Source of the DNA: an uncultured Altererythrobacter sp.
Lineage (GTDB): Bacteria; Pseudomonadota; Alphaproteobacteria; Sphingomonadales; Sphingomonadaceae
Assembly (NCBI GenBank): GCA_946886565.1
Contig: CAMPIX010000004.1
Coordinates: 62,001-126,000, forward strand
Reading direction: 5' to 3'
DNA: 64,000 nucleotides
This document shows positions 1-9,683 of this stretch, one piece after another (position 1 is the first letter of the stretch; each line of letters starts with the position of its first letter). The translations under genes and the position numbers were made by a program. Below the pieces are notes generated by a model, which saw only the letters and a list, made by a program, of their open reading frames with translations, was not told the origin of the DNA and did not search any database.

Positions 1-1
1 A

Positions 2-2074
2 CACTGGGCCGAATGGCATGACCCGTGGCCCAAACCCAGCTACCTCTTCGCGCTCGTCGCGGGCGATCTGGTCGCCAATTCGGGCAGCTTCACCACGATG
101 GGCGGGCGCGAGGTCGCGCTCAACGTCTGGGTCCGCGCCGAGGATCTGCCGCGCACCGACCACGCGCTCGAATCATTGAAGCGCTCGATGAAATGGGACG
201 AGGAGGCGTTCGGCCGTGAGTACGACCTCGACCTGTTCAATATCGTCGCGGTCGGCGATTTCAACATGGGGGCGATGGAGAACAAGGGGCTCAACGTCTT
301 CAACACGAAGTACGTCCTGGCCGACCCAGAAACCGCGACCGACGGCGATTTCGACGCGATCGAGGGGGTGATCGGGCACGAATACTTCCACAACTGGTCG
401 GGCAACCGCGTGACGTGCCGCGACTGGTTCCAGCTTTCCCTCAAGGAAGGCTTCACCGTGCTGCGCGACCAGCTGTTCAGCCAGGACATGCGCGGCGAAG
501 CCGTCAAGCGGATCGAGGACGTTCGCGTGCTGCGCTCGGTCCAGTTCCCCGAGGATTCAGGGCCGCTGGCGCATCCGATCCGGCCCGACAGCTTCCGCGA
601 GATCTCGAACTTCTACACCGCGACGGTGTACAACAAGGGCGCCGAAGTCATCCGCATGATGCGCACGATGGCCGGACCCGAGGCGTTTCGCGCGGGCACC
701 GATCTCTACTTCGACCGCCACGACGGCGAGGCGGCGACGTGCGAGGATTTCGTCACCGCGATGGAGGACGGCGCGGGGCTCGATCTCGAGAAGTTCCGGC
801 TATGGTATTCGCAGGCGGGCACGCCCAAGGTTTCGATCTCGCTCGAACACGACGGTGATGTCGCGACTCTGACGCTGAGGCAGCAGGTGCCGCCGACGCC
901 GGGCCAGCCGGGTAAGCTCCCGATGCCTATTCCGCTCAGGCTCGCGCTGTTCGACCGCGCGAGCGGATCGCATGGCGGCGAGCGACTGGTGGTGCTCGAT
1001 AGCGCGGAGATGACGATCGCGTTCGAGGGTTTTGCCGACGCGCCTGTCCTGTCGATCAACCGCGGCTTCTCCGCCCCGGTGTCGATCGAGCGCCATGTCC
1101 CGCGCGAGGATCTGGTGTTCCTCGCCGCGCGCGACGACGACGCTTTCGCCCGCGCCGAGGCGATGCAGGAGCTCGTCGTCGGCCATCTCGTCGCCGCAGC
1201 GGGCGAAGGGCTCGACGCGCGCGAACGGAGTGAAGGCCGCGCCGCGATCCGCGAGGCGCTGGCCGCAATTCTCGACGACCAGGCACTCGACGATCTGATG
1301 CGCGGCGAACTGATGGTCCTGCCGGGCGAGACCTATCTCGCCGAGCAGATGCTGGTCGCCGATCCCGGCCGCATCCACGCCGAGCGCGAGGGGCTCAAGG
1401 CGTGGCTGGCGAGCGAGCTCGGCGATGCGCTGCGTGCGATCCATGCCCGCGCAAGCGACACGCCCTACGGCCTCGACCGCGCGGCGCGCGGAGCGCGCAA
1501 GGTCAAGACGCTGGCGCTGTCGTATCTCGCTGCTGGCGATCCGGAGCGCGGGGCGCACATGGCTGCGGCGCAGTACGACGCGGCCGACAACATGACCGAC
1601 CGACAGGGCGCGCTGATGGTGCTTGCCGGGCTTTCCGGGCGCGTGCGCACCGACCGGTTGACCGAGTTCTACCGCCGCTACGAGAGCAACGCGCTGGTGG
1701 TCGACAAATGGTTCGCGCTCCAGGCCAGTTCGCTCCATCCCGACGTGCTCGAGCACGTGAAGGCGCTGGCCGATCATCCCGACTTCACGCTCAGAAACCC
1801 AAACCGGGTGCGCTCGCTCTACATGCCCTTCACCGGCACCGCGCATGGTTTCCACGCGGCGAGCGGCGAGGGCTACCGGATGATCGCCGACCTGATCCTC
1901 GCGCTCGACCCGATCAACGCGCAGACGGCGGCCCGCTTCGTCCCCTCGCTCGGCCGCTGGCGGCGGATCGAGCCGCGCCGCGCCGCACTGATGCGCGCCG
2001 AGCTCGAGCGGATCGCCGAAGCTCCGCGGCTCTCGCGCGACACCTCCGAACAGGTCACCCGCTCGCTTGGCTGA
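2..2074 (+). CDS. pepN: Aminopeptidase N (M1 family), 5'-truncated by the window edge
   Basis: Zinc aminopeptidase that removes N-terminal residues from peptides, most likely in the cytoplasm. The reading frame is open from base 2, so the start lies outside the window; 690 codons are present, against about 870 residues in E. coli PepN, so roughly the first 180 are missing. The exopeptidase motif GAMEN is encoded at 269-283 and the zinc site HEYFH at 377-391, followed by the downstream glutamate in LKEGFT. The C-terminal half matches the PepN-type DUF3458 helical region. The stop overlaps the next gene by 8 bp, which suggests a shared transcript. Confidence 0.95.
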   Translation, partial: HWAEWHDPWPKPSYLFALVAGDLVANSGSFTTMGGREVALNVWVRAEDLPRTDHALESLKRSMKWDEEAFGREYDLDLFNIVAVGDFNMGAMENKGLNVFNTKYVLADPETATDGDFDAIEGVIGHEYFHNWSGNRVTCRDWFQLSLKEGFTVLRDQLFSQDMRGEAVKRIEDVRVLRSVQFPEDSGPLAHPIRPDSFREISNFYTATVYNKGAEVIRMMRTMAGPEAFRAGTDLYFDRHDGEAATCEDFVTAMEDGAGLDLEKFRLWYSQAGTPKVSISLEHDGDVATLTLRQQVPPTPGQPGKLPMPIPLRLALFDRASGSHGGERLVVLDSAEMTIAFEGFADAPVLSINRGFSAPVSIERHVPREDLVFLAARDDDAFARAEAMQELVVGHLVAAAGEGLDARERSEGRAAIREALAAILDDQALDDLMRGELMVLPGETYLAEQMLVADPGRIHAEREGLKAWLASELGDALRAIHARASDTPYGLDRAARGARKVKTLALSYLAAGDPERGAHMAAAQYDAADNMTDRQGALMVLAGLSGRVRTDRLTEFYRRYESNALVVDKWFALQASSLHPDVLEHVKALADHPDFTLRNPNRVRSLYMPFTGTAHGFHAASGEGYRMIADLILALDPINAQTAARFVPSLGRWRRIEPRRAALMRAELERIAEAPRLSRDTSEQVTRSLG

Positions 2075-2819
2075 GGCGCTCCACGCGCAGGCGCTGGCGG
2101 GCGTGCCGCACGGGTTCATGACCCGCCGCGGAGGCATGTCCACCGGCGCGGCCGCCGGGTTGCAATGCGGGTTCGGAGCGGACGACGATCCCGCTGCGGT
2201 CCAGGCGAATCGTCGCGAAGCCGCCGAGGCGGTGCTGCCCGGTGCGGTGCTGGTGAGCGTGCACCAGGTCCACTCGCCCGATGTCGTGATCGTCGACGAA
2301 CCGTGGAGCGAAGATGATCGGCCGCGCGGCGACGCGCTCGTGACCGGCCGGCCGGGCATACTGCTGGCGATCGTCACCGCCGACTGCGCGCCGGTTCTGC
2401 TCGCCGACCGGGCGGCGGGTGTGGCCGGCGCGGCGCATGCCGGATGGCGCGGCGCGCTCGGCGGCGTCATCGAGAACACCGTCGACGCGATGGTCGCGCT
2501 CGGCGCCACGCGCGGGCAGATCGCGGCGGCGGTCGGGCCATGCATCGCGCAGCCGAGCTACGAGGTGGACGATGGCTTCCACGCCGAGATCGGGCCCGAC
2601 GGCGCGCGCTTCTTCGCACCAGGCCGGCCGGGGCACTGGCAGTTCGACCTGTCCGGCTATGTCGAAATGCGGTTGCAAGCGGCTGGCGTCGGTACGGTCG
2701 AGGCGCTCGGCTGCGACACTTACGCGGAGCCCGACCGGTTCTATTCCTATCGCCGCGCGACCCATCGCGGGGAGGCGAATTACGGGCGGCTGATCTCGCT
2801 CGTCGGGCGCCCCCGGTAG
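2067..2819 (+). CDS. pgeF: Purine nucleoside phosphorylase / polyphenol oxidase family (YfiH, laccase domain)
   Basis: A 250-residue protein of the YfiH/LACC1 family, known to act as a zinc-dependent purine nucleoside phosphorylase/adenosine deaminase; the older name is multicopper polyphenol oxidase. The family's metal ligands are visible: His in SVHQVHSPD, Cys in TADCAPVLL and His in AAHAGWRGAL. The start is TTG at 2067, inside the end of pepN; the next in-frame ATG (2118, MTRRGG) would remove the conserved start of the fold. The C-terminal DTYAEPDRFYSYRR is also typical of the family. A gap of 177 bp separates it from petA. Confidence 0.9.
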   Translation: MAEALHAQALAGVPHGFMTRRGGMSTGAAAGLQCGFGADDDPAAVQANRREAAEAVLPGAVLVSVHQVHSPDVVIVDEPWSEDDRPRGDALVTGRPGILLAIVTADCAPVLLADRAAGVAGAAHAGWRGALGGVIENTVDAMVALGATRGQIAAAVGPCIAQPSYEVDDGFHAEIGPDGARFFAPGRPGHWQFDLSGYVEMRLQAAGVGTVEALGCDTYAEPDRFYSYRRATHRGEANYGRLISLVGRPR

Positions 2820-2996
2820 CGCGACGCCCATCCGAAAAAGGCGGTTGGCAGCACCGGCTTTCGCAGCTACAGGCCGCGCAAACCGGCACCGCAGGGGGGC
2901 CTCGCTCGCGCTCGTGCAGGCGGTGGCCGCGTGGGATTCTCCTCACCGGCGGCGGGGCCGGACCAAGGCAAGACAGGTCTGAACAAGGCAGGGCTA

Positions 2997-3584
2997 ATGG
3001 CTGATACGACTGGCGCCGCGACACCCGATATCGTCGCCGAACCCGATGTTTCGGGCGGCGACGACGGGGTTCGTCGGCGCGACTTCATCAACATCGCGGC
3101 GGTCAGCGCCGCGGGTTTCGGCGGCGTTGCCGTGCTCTACCCGCTGATCAGCCAGATGGCGCCTTCGGCCGACGTGCTCGCAGAAAGCAGCACCGAGGTC
3201 GACGTCTCGGCGATCGAGCCGGGCCAGGCGATCAAGGCGGTGTTCCGCAAGCAGCCGCTGTTCGTCCGCCGCCTGACCCCGCGCGAGATCGCGGAGGCCG
3301 ACGCGGTCGACGTGTCCTCGCTGCGCGACCCGCAGACGCTCGCCGAGCGGACCAAGGAGGGGCACCGCGACATGCTCGTGACGATGGGCGTGTGCACCCA
3401 CCTCGGCTGTGTGCCGCTGGGTGCCGCCGAAGGCGAGAACAAGGGCGAGTTCGGCGGCTACTTCTGCCCCTGCCACGGGTCGCACTACGACACCGCGGCG
3501 CGCATCCGCAAAGGCCCGGCACCGCTCAACCTCGAGGTGCCCGAGTACGCATTCACGTCCGACACCGTGATCACGGTCGGCTGA
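2997..3584 (+). CDS. petA: Ubiquinol-cytochrome c reductase Rieske iron-sulfur subunit
   Basis: Rieske [2Fe-2S] subunit of the bc1 complex, which carries electrons from quinol to cytochrome c1 in the inner membrane. The 195-residue protein has a twin-arginine-like RRRDF at 26-30 followed by a hydrophobic anchor (about 32-52), then the two cluster-binding boxes CTHLGC (133-138) and CPCHGS (157-162). The ATG at 2997 is chosen over a GTG 66 bp upstream because it gives the usual N-terminus and follows a purine-rich AAGGCAGGG. It is the first gene of petABC, with 17 bp to petB. Confidence 0.95.
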   Translation: MADTTGAATPDIVAEPDVSGGDDGVRRRDFINIAAVSAAGFGGVAVLYPLISQMAPSADVLAESSTEVDVSAIEPGQAIKAVFRKQPLFVRRLTPREIAEADAVDVSSLRDPQTLAERTKEGHRDMLVTMGVCTHLGCVPLGAAEGENKGEFGGYFCPCHGSHYDTAARIRKGPAPLNLEVPEYAFTSDTVITVG

Positions 3585-3601
3585 GGAGCCAGAGACAGAA
3601 C

Positions 3602-4891
3602 ATGAGCTTTCCCTGGGCCAAGGAATACACCCCGACCAATCCGGTCATGAAGTTCTTCGACGAGAAGCTGCCCCTGCCGCGGCTCGTCTACAACGCGGTG
3701 GGCGCCGGCTATCCGGTGCCGCGCAACCTGAACTACATGTGGAATTTCGGCGTTCTCGCCGGCTTCTTCCTCGTGCTGCAGATCGTCACCGGTGTAGTGC
3801 TCGCGATGCACTACGCGGCCGACGCGACGGTGGCGTTCGGCAAAGTCGAGCACATCATGCGCGACGTGAACTGGGGGTGGCTGATGCGCTACGCCCACGC
3901 CAACGGCGCGAGCTTCTTCTTCATCGTCATCTACCTGCACATCTTCCGCGGCTTCTTCTACTCCTCGTACAAGGCTCCGCGCGAGATGGTCTGGCTGCTG
4001 GGCGTGGTGCTGTTCCTGCTGATGATGGCGACCGCCTTCATGGGCTACGTCCTGCCGTGGGGCCAGATGAGCTTCTGGGGCGCCAAGGTCATCACCGGCC
4101 TGTTCGGCGCGATCCCCGTGATCGGCGAGCCGCTGCAGGTCTGGCTGCTCGGCGGCTACGCGCCCGACGATGCGGCGCTCAACCGCTTTTTCTCGCTGCA
4201 CTTCCTGCTGCCGTTCGTGATCGCCGGCGTGGTGATCCTGCACATCTGGGCGCTGCACATTCCGGGCTCGTCGAACCCCACCGGGGTCGAGGTCAAGAGC
4301 GAGAGCGACACCGTGCCGTTCCACCCCTACTACACGGCGAAGGACGGCTTCGGACTCGGCGTGGTGCTGATCCTGTTCGCGGTGATGGTGTTCTTCCTGC
4401 CCAACGCGCTCGGCCACCCGGACAACTACATCGAGGCCAACCCGCTCTCCACGCCTGCGCACATCGTGCCCGAATGGTATTTCTGGCCGTTCTACGCGAT
4501 CCTGCGCGCCTTCACGATGGACTTCATCCTGCCGGCCAAGCTGTGGGGCGTGCTCGCGATGTTCGCGGCGATCCTGATGTGGTTCTTCCTGCCCTGGCTC
4601 GACCGTTCGCCGGTGCGCAGCGGCCATTACCGCCCGCTGTTCCGCAAGTTCTTCTACGTGCTGCTCGCCGCGATGGCGGTGCTGTTCTACTGCGGCGGCG
4701 CGCCGGCGGAAGAGCCCTACGTGATGCTGAGCCAGATCGCGACCGCCTACTACTTCCTGCACTTCCTGGTGATCATCCCGCTGGTCTCCTCGTTCGAGAA
4801 GCCCGAACCGCTGCCCTATTCGATCACCGAGGCGGTGCTGGGATCGGACAAGAAGGCGGTGCTGGGCGAAAACACCACGCCCGCGACCTGA
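3602..4891 (+). CDS. petB: Cytochrome b of the bc1 complex
   Basis: Membrane cytochrome b carrying the two b hemes and the quinol/quinone sites. It has 429 residues with eight hydrophobic helices. The heme ligands form the expected pairs, His99/His113 and His200/His214 (14 residues apart in each pair), and the Qo-site PEWY motif is at 290-293. The start ATG at 3602 follows GAGGAGCCAGAGACAGAAC. It lies between petA and petC with 17- and 25-bp gaps, clearly in one operon. Confidence 0.97.
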   Translation: MSFPWAKEYTPTNPVMKFFDEKLPLPRLVYNAVGAGYPVPRNLNYMWNFGVLAGFFLVLQIVTGVVLAMHYAADATVAFGKVEHIMRDVNWGWLMRYAHANGASFFFIVIYLHIFRGFFYSSYKAPREMVWLLGVVLFLLMMATAFMGYVLPWGQMSFWGAKVITGLFGAIPVIGEPLQVWLLGGYAPDDAALNRFFSLHFLLPFVIAGVVILHIWALHIPGSSNPTGVEVKSESDTVPFHPYYTAKDGFGLGVVLILFAVMVFFLPNALGHPDNYIEANPLSTPAHIVPEWYFWPFYAILRAFTMDFILPAKLWGVLAMFAAILMWFFLPWLDRSPVRSGHYRPLFRKFFYVLLAAMAVLFYCGGAPAEEPYVMLSQIATAYYFLHFLVIIPLVSSFEKPEPLPYSITEAVLGSDKKAVLGENTTPAT

Positions 4892-4916
4892 CGGCGACGA
4901 GAGAAAGAGACGCACA

Positions 4917-5777
4917 ATGATCCGGCTTATCGCAATCCTCGTCGGTCTCGGCATCAGCCTCGTCGTGCTGCTGTCGTTCGTCACCGGCGCCTACACCTGG
5001 GCGACCGAAGAGGCGCAGCACACCGCCGAGCACGAGTTCCATCTCGCGCCGCGCGGGCCCGAGGGCGGGTTCCAGCACGAGGGGCCGCTCGGTGCCTGGG
5101 ACGTCGCGCAGCTCCAGCGTGGCTACCAGGTCTACAAGGAAGTCTGCTCGGCCTGCCACAGCCTCAAGTACGTCGCGTTCCGCGACCTGGCCGGCATCGG
5201 TTATTCCGAAGGCCAGATCAAGGCCGAGGCGGCGAGCTGGCAGGTGCCGGGAATCAACCCCGACACCGGCGAGGAAACCTTCCGCCCGGGCCTGCCGACC
5301 GACTACTTCCCCTCGCCCTATCCCAACGCGGTCGCGGCCGCGGCGGCGAACAACAATGCGGTGCCGCCCGATCTCTCGCTGATGACCAAGGCCCGCCACC
5401 ACGGGCCCGAATACGTCTATTCGCTGCTGACCGGCTACGGCCCGGTTCCGGACGAGCTGACCGAAGAGTTCCCCGATTTCGAAACCCCGACCGGGCTGCA
5501 CTTCAACCGCTACTTCCCGAACCTGAACCTCGCGATGGCGCCGCCGCTCACCGCCGACGGACAGGTGGCTTACGCTCCGGGCAATCCGGCGCCGACCATC
5601 CGCCAGATGTCGGCCGACGTCGCGGCCTTCCTGACCTGGACCGCCGAGCCCAAGCTGGTCGAGCGGCGCCAGACCGGCTGGCCGGTGCTCGGGTTCCTGA
5701 TCTTCGCGACGATCCTTGCGTTCCTCGCCAAGAAGCAGGTCTGGTCGAACGCCAAGCCCAAGCGCGAAGACGACTGA
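4917..5777 (+). CDS. petC: Cytochrome c1
   Basis: Membrane-anchored c-type cytochrome that takes electrons from the Rieske centre and passes them to soluble cytochrome c. The 286-residue protein starts with a hydrophobic signal or anchor (about 3-25), carries the heme c box CSACH at 77-81, a methionine in the NLNLAMAPPL segment that fits the sixth heme ligand, and a C-terminal membrane helix before the basic end KPKRED. It is the last gene of petABC; a possible hairpin terminator follows. Confidence 0.95.
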   Translation: MIRLIAILVGLGISLVVLLSFVTGAYTWATEEAQHTAEHEFHLAPRGPEGGFQHEGPLGAWDVAQLQRGYQVYKEVCSACHSLKYVAFRDLAGIGYSEGQIKAEAASWQVPGINPDTGEETFRPGLPTDYFPSPYPNAVAAAAANNNAVPPDLSLMTKARHHGPEYVYSLLTGYGPVPDELTEEFPDFETPTGLHFNRYFPNLNLAMAPPLTADGQVAYAPGNPAPTIRQMSADVAAFLTWTAEPKLVERRQTGWPVLGFLIFATILAFLAKKQVWSNAKPKREDD

Positions 5778-5802
5778 TCGCCTTCGCTGGAAAAGCGAAC
5801 TT

Positions 5803-5834
5803 GCGCCCCTCCATCCCTGCGATGCGAGGGGCGC
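5803..5834 (+). terminator. Possible hairpin terminator after petABC
   Basis: A perfect 9-bp inverted repeat, GCGCCCCTC at 5803-5811 and GAGGGGCGC at 5826-5834, with a 14-nt loop, followed by GCATTTT. It lies between petC and apt. The loop is long and the T-tract short, so termination may be partial. Confidence 0.35.
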
Positions 5835-5853
5835 CTGCATTTTCGGGGATCGA

Positions 5854-6390
5854 ATGAGCCCCGAGGAGCTCAAGGCGCTCGTGCGCACGGTGCCCGACTT
5901 CCCCGCGCAGGGAATCCAGTTTCGCGACATCACGACGCTGATCGGCCACGGCGAGGGGCTCGCCGCGGCGGTCGGGCATCTCGCGGATCGTGCGCGCGCC
6001 GCCGGCGCGCAGGCGATCGCCGGGATGGAGGCGCGGGGTTTCATCTTCGGAGCGGCGGTGGCCGTCCAGCTCGGGATCGGCTTCGTGCCCATTCGCAAAC
6101 CGGGCAAGCTGCCGATCGAGGCGATCGGGATCGACTACGCTCTCGAATACGGGAGCGATCGGCTTGAGATCGATCCGGGCGCGATCGGCGCCGGGCACAA
6201 TGTGGTCATGGTCGACGATCTGATCGCCACCGGCGGCACCGCGCTGGCGGCTGCCGAGCTGCTGCGCATGGCCGGGGCGCGGGTCGGGCACGCATTGTTC
6301 GCGATCGACTTGCCCGACCTCGGCGGGGCAGCCCGGCTTCGCGCGGCTGGCGTAGAGGTCGAGGCGCTGATGGCGTTCGAGGGCGAATGA
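5854..6390 (+). CDS. apt: Adenine phosphoribosyltransferase
   Basis: Purine salvage enzyme that converts adenine and PRPP to AMP and pyrophosphate in the cytosol. The 178-residue length is normal for Apt. The PRPP-binding stretch VVMVDDLIATGGTA is visible near residues 115-128, as are the N-terminal PDFPAQGIQFRDIT and the central GMEARGFIFGAAVA, both hallmarks of the family. The ATG at 5854 follows GGGGATCGA; the frame is open further upstream, but that part has no Apt similarity. It sits 76 bp after petC. Confidence 0.93.
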   Translation: MSPEELKALVRTVPDFPAQGIQFRDITTLIGHGEGLAAAVGHLADRARAAGAQAIAGMEARGFIFGAAVAVQLGIGFVPIRKPGKLPIEAIGIDYALEYGSDRLEIDPGAIGAGHNVVMVDDLIATGGTALAAAELLRMAGARVGHALFAIDLPDLGGAARLRAAGVEVEALMAFEGE

Positions 6391-6471
6391 CGGGATAGAA
6401 ATGCTGCGCCGGGCATTCATTGTTCCAGGGCAGCAAGGCGAACCATCGCCGCGCGATCGGTTTTGGGGGTT

Positions 6472-8316
6472 ATGGAAGAACAGGCAGTCGTCATAGCGCT
6501 GGTGGGCGTGCTCGGCATCGGTGCCCAGTGGGTCGCCTGGCGCACCGGGTGGCCCTCGATCGGTCTCATGCTGGCGGCGGGTTTTCTCGCCGGGCCGGTC
6601 TTCGGTCTGTTCGATCCGCGCGCGGTGTTCGGGGATTTCCTCGGTCCGGCGGTCTCGATCGGCGTGGCGCTGATCCTGTTCGAGGGGGGGCTCGGCCTCG
6701 ATTTCCGCGAATTCCGGCAGTATGGCGAAGGCGTCCGCCGGCTGGTCTTCCTCGGCGTTCCGCTCGCGTGGTTGTTCGGCGCGCTCGCCTGTTACTACAT
6801 CGCCGGACTGGTCTGGCCGGTGGCGGTGCTGTTCGCCGGCATTCTGGTCGTGACCGGGCCGACGGTGGTTCTGCCGCTGCTGCGGCAATCGACGATCAAG
6901 CAGCGACCCGCGGCAATTCTGCGCTGGGAGGCGATCGTCAACGATCCCGTCGGTGCGCTCTGTGCGGTCATCGCCTACGAATATTTCCGCCTCTCGCGCG
7001 AGGGCGCGACGCTGGTCGAAGCGGTTCCGCCGATCATCATCGCCGGGCTCATTTCGGGCCTGGTCGGCTATGGCGCTGCGCGCATCATCGCGTGGAGCTT
7101 CCCGCGCGGCCTGGTGCCCGAGTTCCTCAAGGCGCCGGTCCTGCTGGTGGCGGTGGTCGGCGTGTTCGTCGGCTGCAATCTGATCGCACACGAGGCCGGG
7201 CTGATGGCGGTGACGGTGATGGGAATCGCGCTGGCGAACATGGACGTCGCCAGCCTGCGCAGCATTCATCCGTTCAAGCATAACGTCGCGATTCTGCTCG
7301 TCTCGGGCATCTTCGTGGTCCTCGCGGCCTCGCTCGATCTCGAACAGCTTCGCGCCTTCGAATGGCGCTTCGGCCTGTTCATCGTCGCGCTGCTGTTCCT
7401 GGTGCGGCCGGCCACGATCCTGCTCAGCCTGCTGTTCAGCAGCGTGCCGTGGAACGAGCGTCTGTTTCTCGCGTGGATCGCGCCGCGCGGGATTGTGATG
7501 GTCTCGATCTCGGGTCTGTTCGCGCTGCGGCTGGAGGAGATCGGGTTTGCCGACGCGACCATCCTGATCGGCCTCAGCTTCGCCGTCGTGGTCGCAACGA
7601 TCGTGTTCCACGGCTTCACTATCAATCCCGTTGCGCGGCTGCTCGGGGTGAAAGGCGAATCGCGGCCCGGCCTCTTGATCGTCGGCGCCAACCCGTGGAC
7701 GGTCGCGCTGGCGAAGCAGATGCACGAATTGAAGACCCCGGTGATGGTGGTCGATTCGAACTGGGGCAGCCTCAAACCCGCACGCGCGGCAGGAATTCCG
7801 ACCTACCACGGCGAAATCCTGAACGAAGCGACCGAATACAATCTCGATCTCTCGCCGTTTCAGGTGCTCGTCGCTGCGACCGACAACGAGGCCTACAACG
7901 CGCTCGTCTGCACGGAGTTCGCGCCGGAGATCGGCACCGATTCGGTCTATCAGCTCGGCGAGGCCGAAAAGGCGGACGATCACCGCAAGCTGCCGAGTTC
8001 GCTCAAGGGGCGGGCGCTGTTCGCTGCGGGACTTGGCGCGGACGACGTTCATCTGCTCCAGACGCAGGGCTGGGTCTTCCGCAAGACCAGGCTGTCGGAA
8101 GAGTTCGATTTCGACGACGCGCGCGAAACCCTGCCCGGAGAGGGGCACCTGTTGCTCCTGATGCGTCAGGATGGCACGTTGCGGTTCTTCACCCACGCCG
8201 CCCGCCCCGACCCGCGCCCCGGCGACACCATCATCTCGTTCACCCCGCCAAAGAGCCGGACGGCAGAGGCGGCGCGGCGACCGGCGCAAGACGAGCAGGA
8301 CCCGCAACCGGCATGA
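6472..8316 (+). CDS. Cation:proton antiporter (NhaP/CPA1 type) with C-terminal TrkA-N domain
   Basis: Inner-membrane monovalent cation/proton exchanger. The first ~385 of 614 residues form about 12-13 hydrophobic segments of the CPA1 fold, with the conserved LILFEGGLGLDFREF loop; a cytosolic Rossmann domain begins near residue 400 (LLIVGANPWTVALAKQM), as in TrkA-N/RCK regulators that sense nucleotides. The ATG at 6472 is chosen because GGGGGT lies just before it; an in-frame TTG lies 9 bp upstream. Exchange of Na+ or K+ is inference. The stop overlaps a possible early start of the next lipoprotein. Confidence 0.88.
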   Translation: MEEQAVVIALVGVLGIGAQWVAWRTGWPSIGLMLAAGFLAGPVFGLFDPRAVFGDFLGPAVSIGVALILFEGGLGLDFREFRQYGEGVRRLVFLGVPLAWLFGALACYYIAGLVWPVAVLFAGILVVTGPTVVLPLLRQSTIKQRPAAILRWEAIVNDPVGALCAVIAYEYFRLSREGATLVEAVPPIIIAGLISGLVGYGAARIIAWSFPRGLVPEFLKAPVLLVAVVGVFVGCNLIAHEAGLMAVTVMGIALANMDVASLRSIHPFKHNVAILLVSGIFVVLAASLDLEQLRAFEWRFGLFIVALLFLVRPATILLSLLFSSVPWNERLFLAWIAPRGIVMVSISGLFALRLEEIGFADATILIGLSFAVVVATIVFHGFTINPVARLLGVKGESRPGLLIVGANPWTVALAKQMHELKTPVMVVDSNWGSLKPARAAGIPTYHGEILNEATEYNLDLSPFQVLVAATDNEAYNALVCTEFAPEIGTDSVYQLGEAEKADDHRKLPSSLKGRALFAAGLGADDVHLLQTQGWVFRKTRLSEEFDFDDARETLPGEGHLLLLMRQDGTLRFFTHAARPDPRPGDTIISFTPPKSRTAEAARRPAQDEQDPQPA

Positions 8317-8333
8317 AGAAAAGGACTTTCGCG

Positions 8334-8936
8334 ATGAAACGATGCCTGGCGATGGCGGCCGCGGTCACGCTGGCGGGTTGCAACGACCGCGAGGCGCCCG
8401 CGCCCGAGCCGGGGACGCCCGAATCGACTCCGGCCGTCGCACCGACCCAGGCGTCTATCATCCGCGACGAGGTTCAGGTCGAACGCGCCGAACCGGAGCT
8501 CGAACCGCTGAAAGCCAGCGTCAGTTTCGCCGAAGCCGGGCAGGAGCTGTCGGCTGCGGCGCTGGAGGATCTCGCGGCGATCATGGAGTCCGAGCAGATC
8601 GCGGCGGGCGGCGCCATCGTGCTGCGCGGCCATACCGATTCGACCGGCGACGACGAGGCGAACCTGCGCGTGTCCGAACGGCGCGCCGAAATGGTGCGCG
8701 ATTGGCTGGTCGAGAACGGCGTGGCGGAAGAGCGGATCAGCGTCATCGCGATCGGCGAACAGCGCCCGATCGCGCCCAACGCGAATCTCGACGGCACGCC
8801 CGACGAGGCCGGGCGCGCGGCAAATCGCCGGGTCGTGGTGACGATCGCGGTTCCCGGCGACGATGGCGCCGTTGAAGAGGATGCGACGGCGGTGGAGGAC
8901 GAAACCGGCGACGCCGAACAGCGGCCCGACGAATAG
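8334..8936 (+). CDS. OmpA-like peptidoglycan-associated lipoprotein
   Basis: Probable outer-membrane lipoprotein that binds peptidoglycan. The start at 8334 has the better ribosome site (AAAAGGA, 8-nt spacing) and gives a compact lipoprotein signal ending LAGC, with the lipidated Cys at residue 16; an alternative ATG at 8313 overlaps the antiporter stop (ATGA). The OmpA-C domain runs from about residue 65 to 175, with the GHTDSTGDD motif and the NRRVVVTI end. The tail is acidic (EEDATAVEDETGD). It is 200 residues long. The neighbouring antiporter suggests cotranscription, not a shared function. Confidence 0.85.
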   Translation: MKRCLAMAAAVTLAGCNDREAPAPEPGTPESTPAVAPTQASIIRDEVQVERAEPELEPLKASVSFAEAGQELSAAALEDLAAIMESEQIAAGGAIVLRGHTDSTGDDEANLRVSERRAEMVRDWLVENGVAEERISVIAIGEQRPIAPNANLDGTPDEAGRAANRRVVVTIAVPGDDGAVEEDATAVEDETGDAEQRPDE

Positions 8937-8939
8937 CGC

Positions 8940-9683
8940 TCAGCCGCGGCGGCGCACTTCGTCGAGCACGCGTTCCGCCCATTCGGGGCGGCAGATCAGC
9001 AGGTCGGGCAGCTCGGTATCCAGATCGTTGTAGACAAGCGGGGAACCGTCGATCCGCGAGCAGTGCAGCCCGTGCGCCGCGGCGACCGCGACCGGCGCGC
9101 AGCTATCCCACTGGTGCTGGCCACCCGAATGGAGATAGATTTCCGCCTCGCCGCGCACCACCGCCATCGCCTTCGCACCGGCAGAGCCCATCGCGACGAG
9201 CTCGCCGCCGATCGCTTCGGCCACCGCGACCGCCTCTTTCGCGGGACGGGTGCGGCTGACCACGAGGCGCGGCTTGGCCGGAGCCTCGGGCAGCGCTGCC
9301 ACCCGATCGCTGCGCAGGACCAGTCCGTCGCCGAGTCCCGGCAGCGCAACCGCGCCGATTTTCGCCTCGCCGCCGATCGAGAGTCCGACATGGACGGCCC
9401 AGTCGCTGCGCGCCTCGCCGTATTCGCGGGTGCCGTCGACCGGATCGACGATCCATACCCGCTCCTTGTCGAGCCGCGCGAGCGTGTCGCGGCTTTCCTC
9501 CGACAGCACGCCATCCTCGGGCCGCTGGACCTTGAGCGCGTGGAGCAGGAACTTGTTCGAGACCTCGTCGCCCGCGCTTCCGAGCGCCTTGCTCTCGAAC
9601 AGCCCGCTCTCGCGCACCGCGATCAGGATGCGCCCGGCGATCTGCGCAAGATGCGCGGCGAGTTCGGCGTCGGACATACTCAT
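8940..9683 (-). CDS. cysQ: 3'(2'),5'-bisphosphate nucleotidase CysQ
   Basis: Phosphatase of the inositol monophosphatase family that hydrolyses PAP, the by-product of PAPS-using enzymes, to AMP. The 247-residue protein shows the metal site DPVDGTREY near residue 80 and the second site QWDSCAP near 190. The start ATG overlaps the cysNC stop (ATGA), so it is translated with that operon; a second Met two codons later is possible. The location after cysD-cysNC strongly supports the PAP role over plain inositol phosphatase activity. Confidence 0.92.
   Translation of the reverse strand: MSMSDAELAAHLAQIAGRILIAVRESGLFESKALGSAGDEVSNKFLLHALKVQRPEDGVLSEESRDTLARLDKERVWIVDPVDGTREYGEARSDWAVHVGLSIGGEAKIGAVALPGLGDGLVLRSDRVAALPEAPAKPRLVVSRTRPAKEAVAVAEAIGGELVAMGSAGAKAMAVVRGEAEIYLHSGGQHQWDSCAPVAVAAAHGLHCSRIDGSPLVYNDLDTELPDLLICRPEWAERVLDEVRRRG

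Noticed and set aside
3485..4984. Long minus-strand frame opposite cytochrome b
   Set aside because: The translation is His/Arg/Glu-rich and mirrors petB codons; petB is certain.
5548..8307. 919-codon minus-strand frame opposite apt and the antiporter
   Set aside because: No domain, odd composition, and two clear genes on the other strand.
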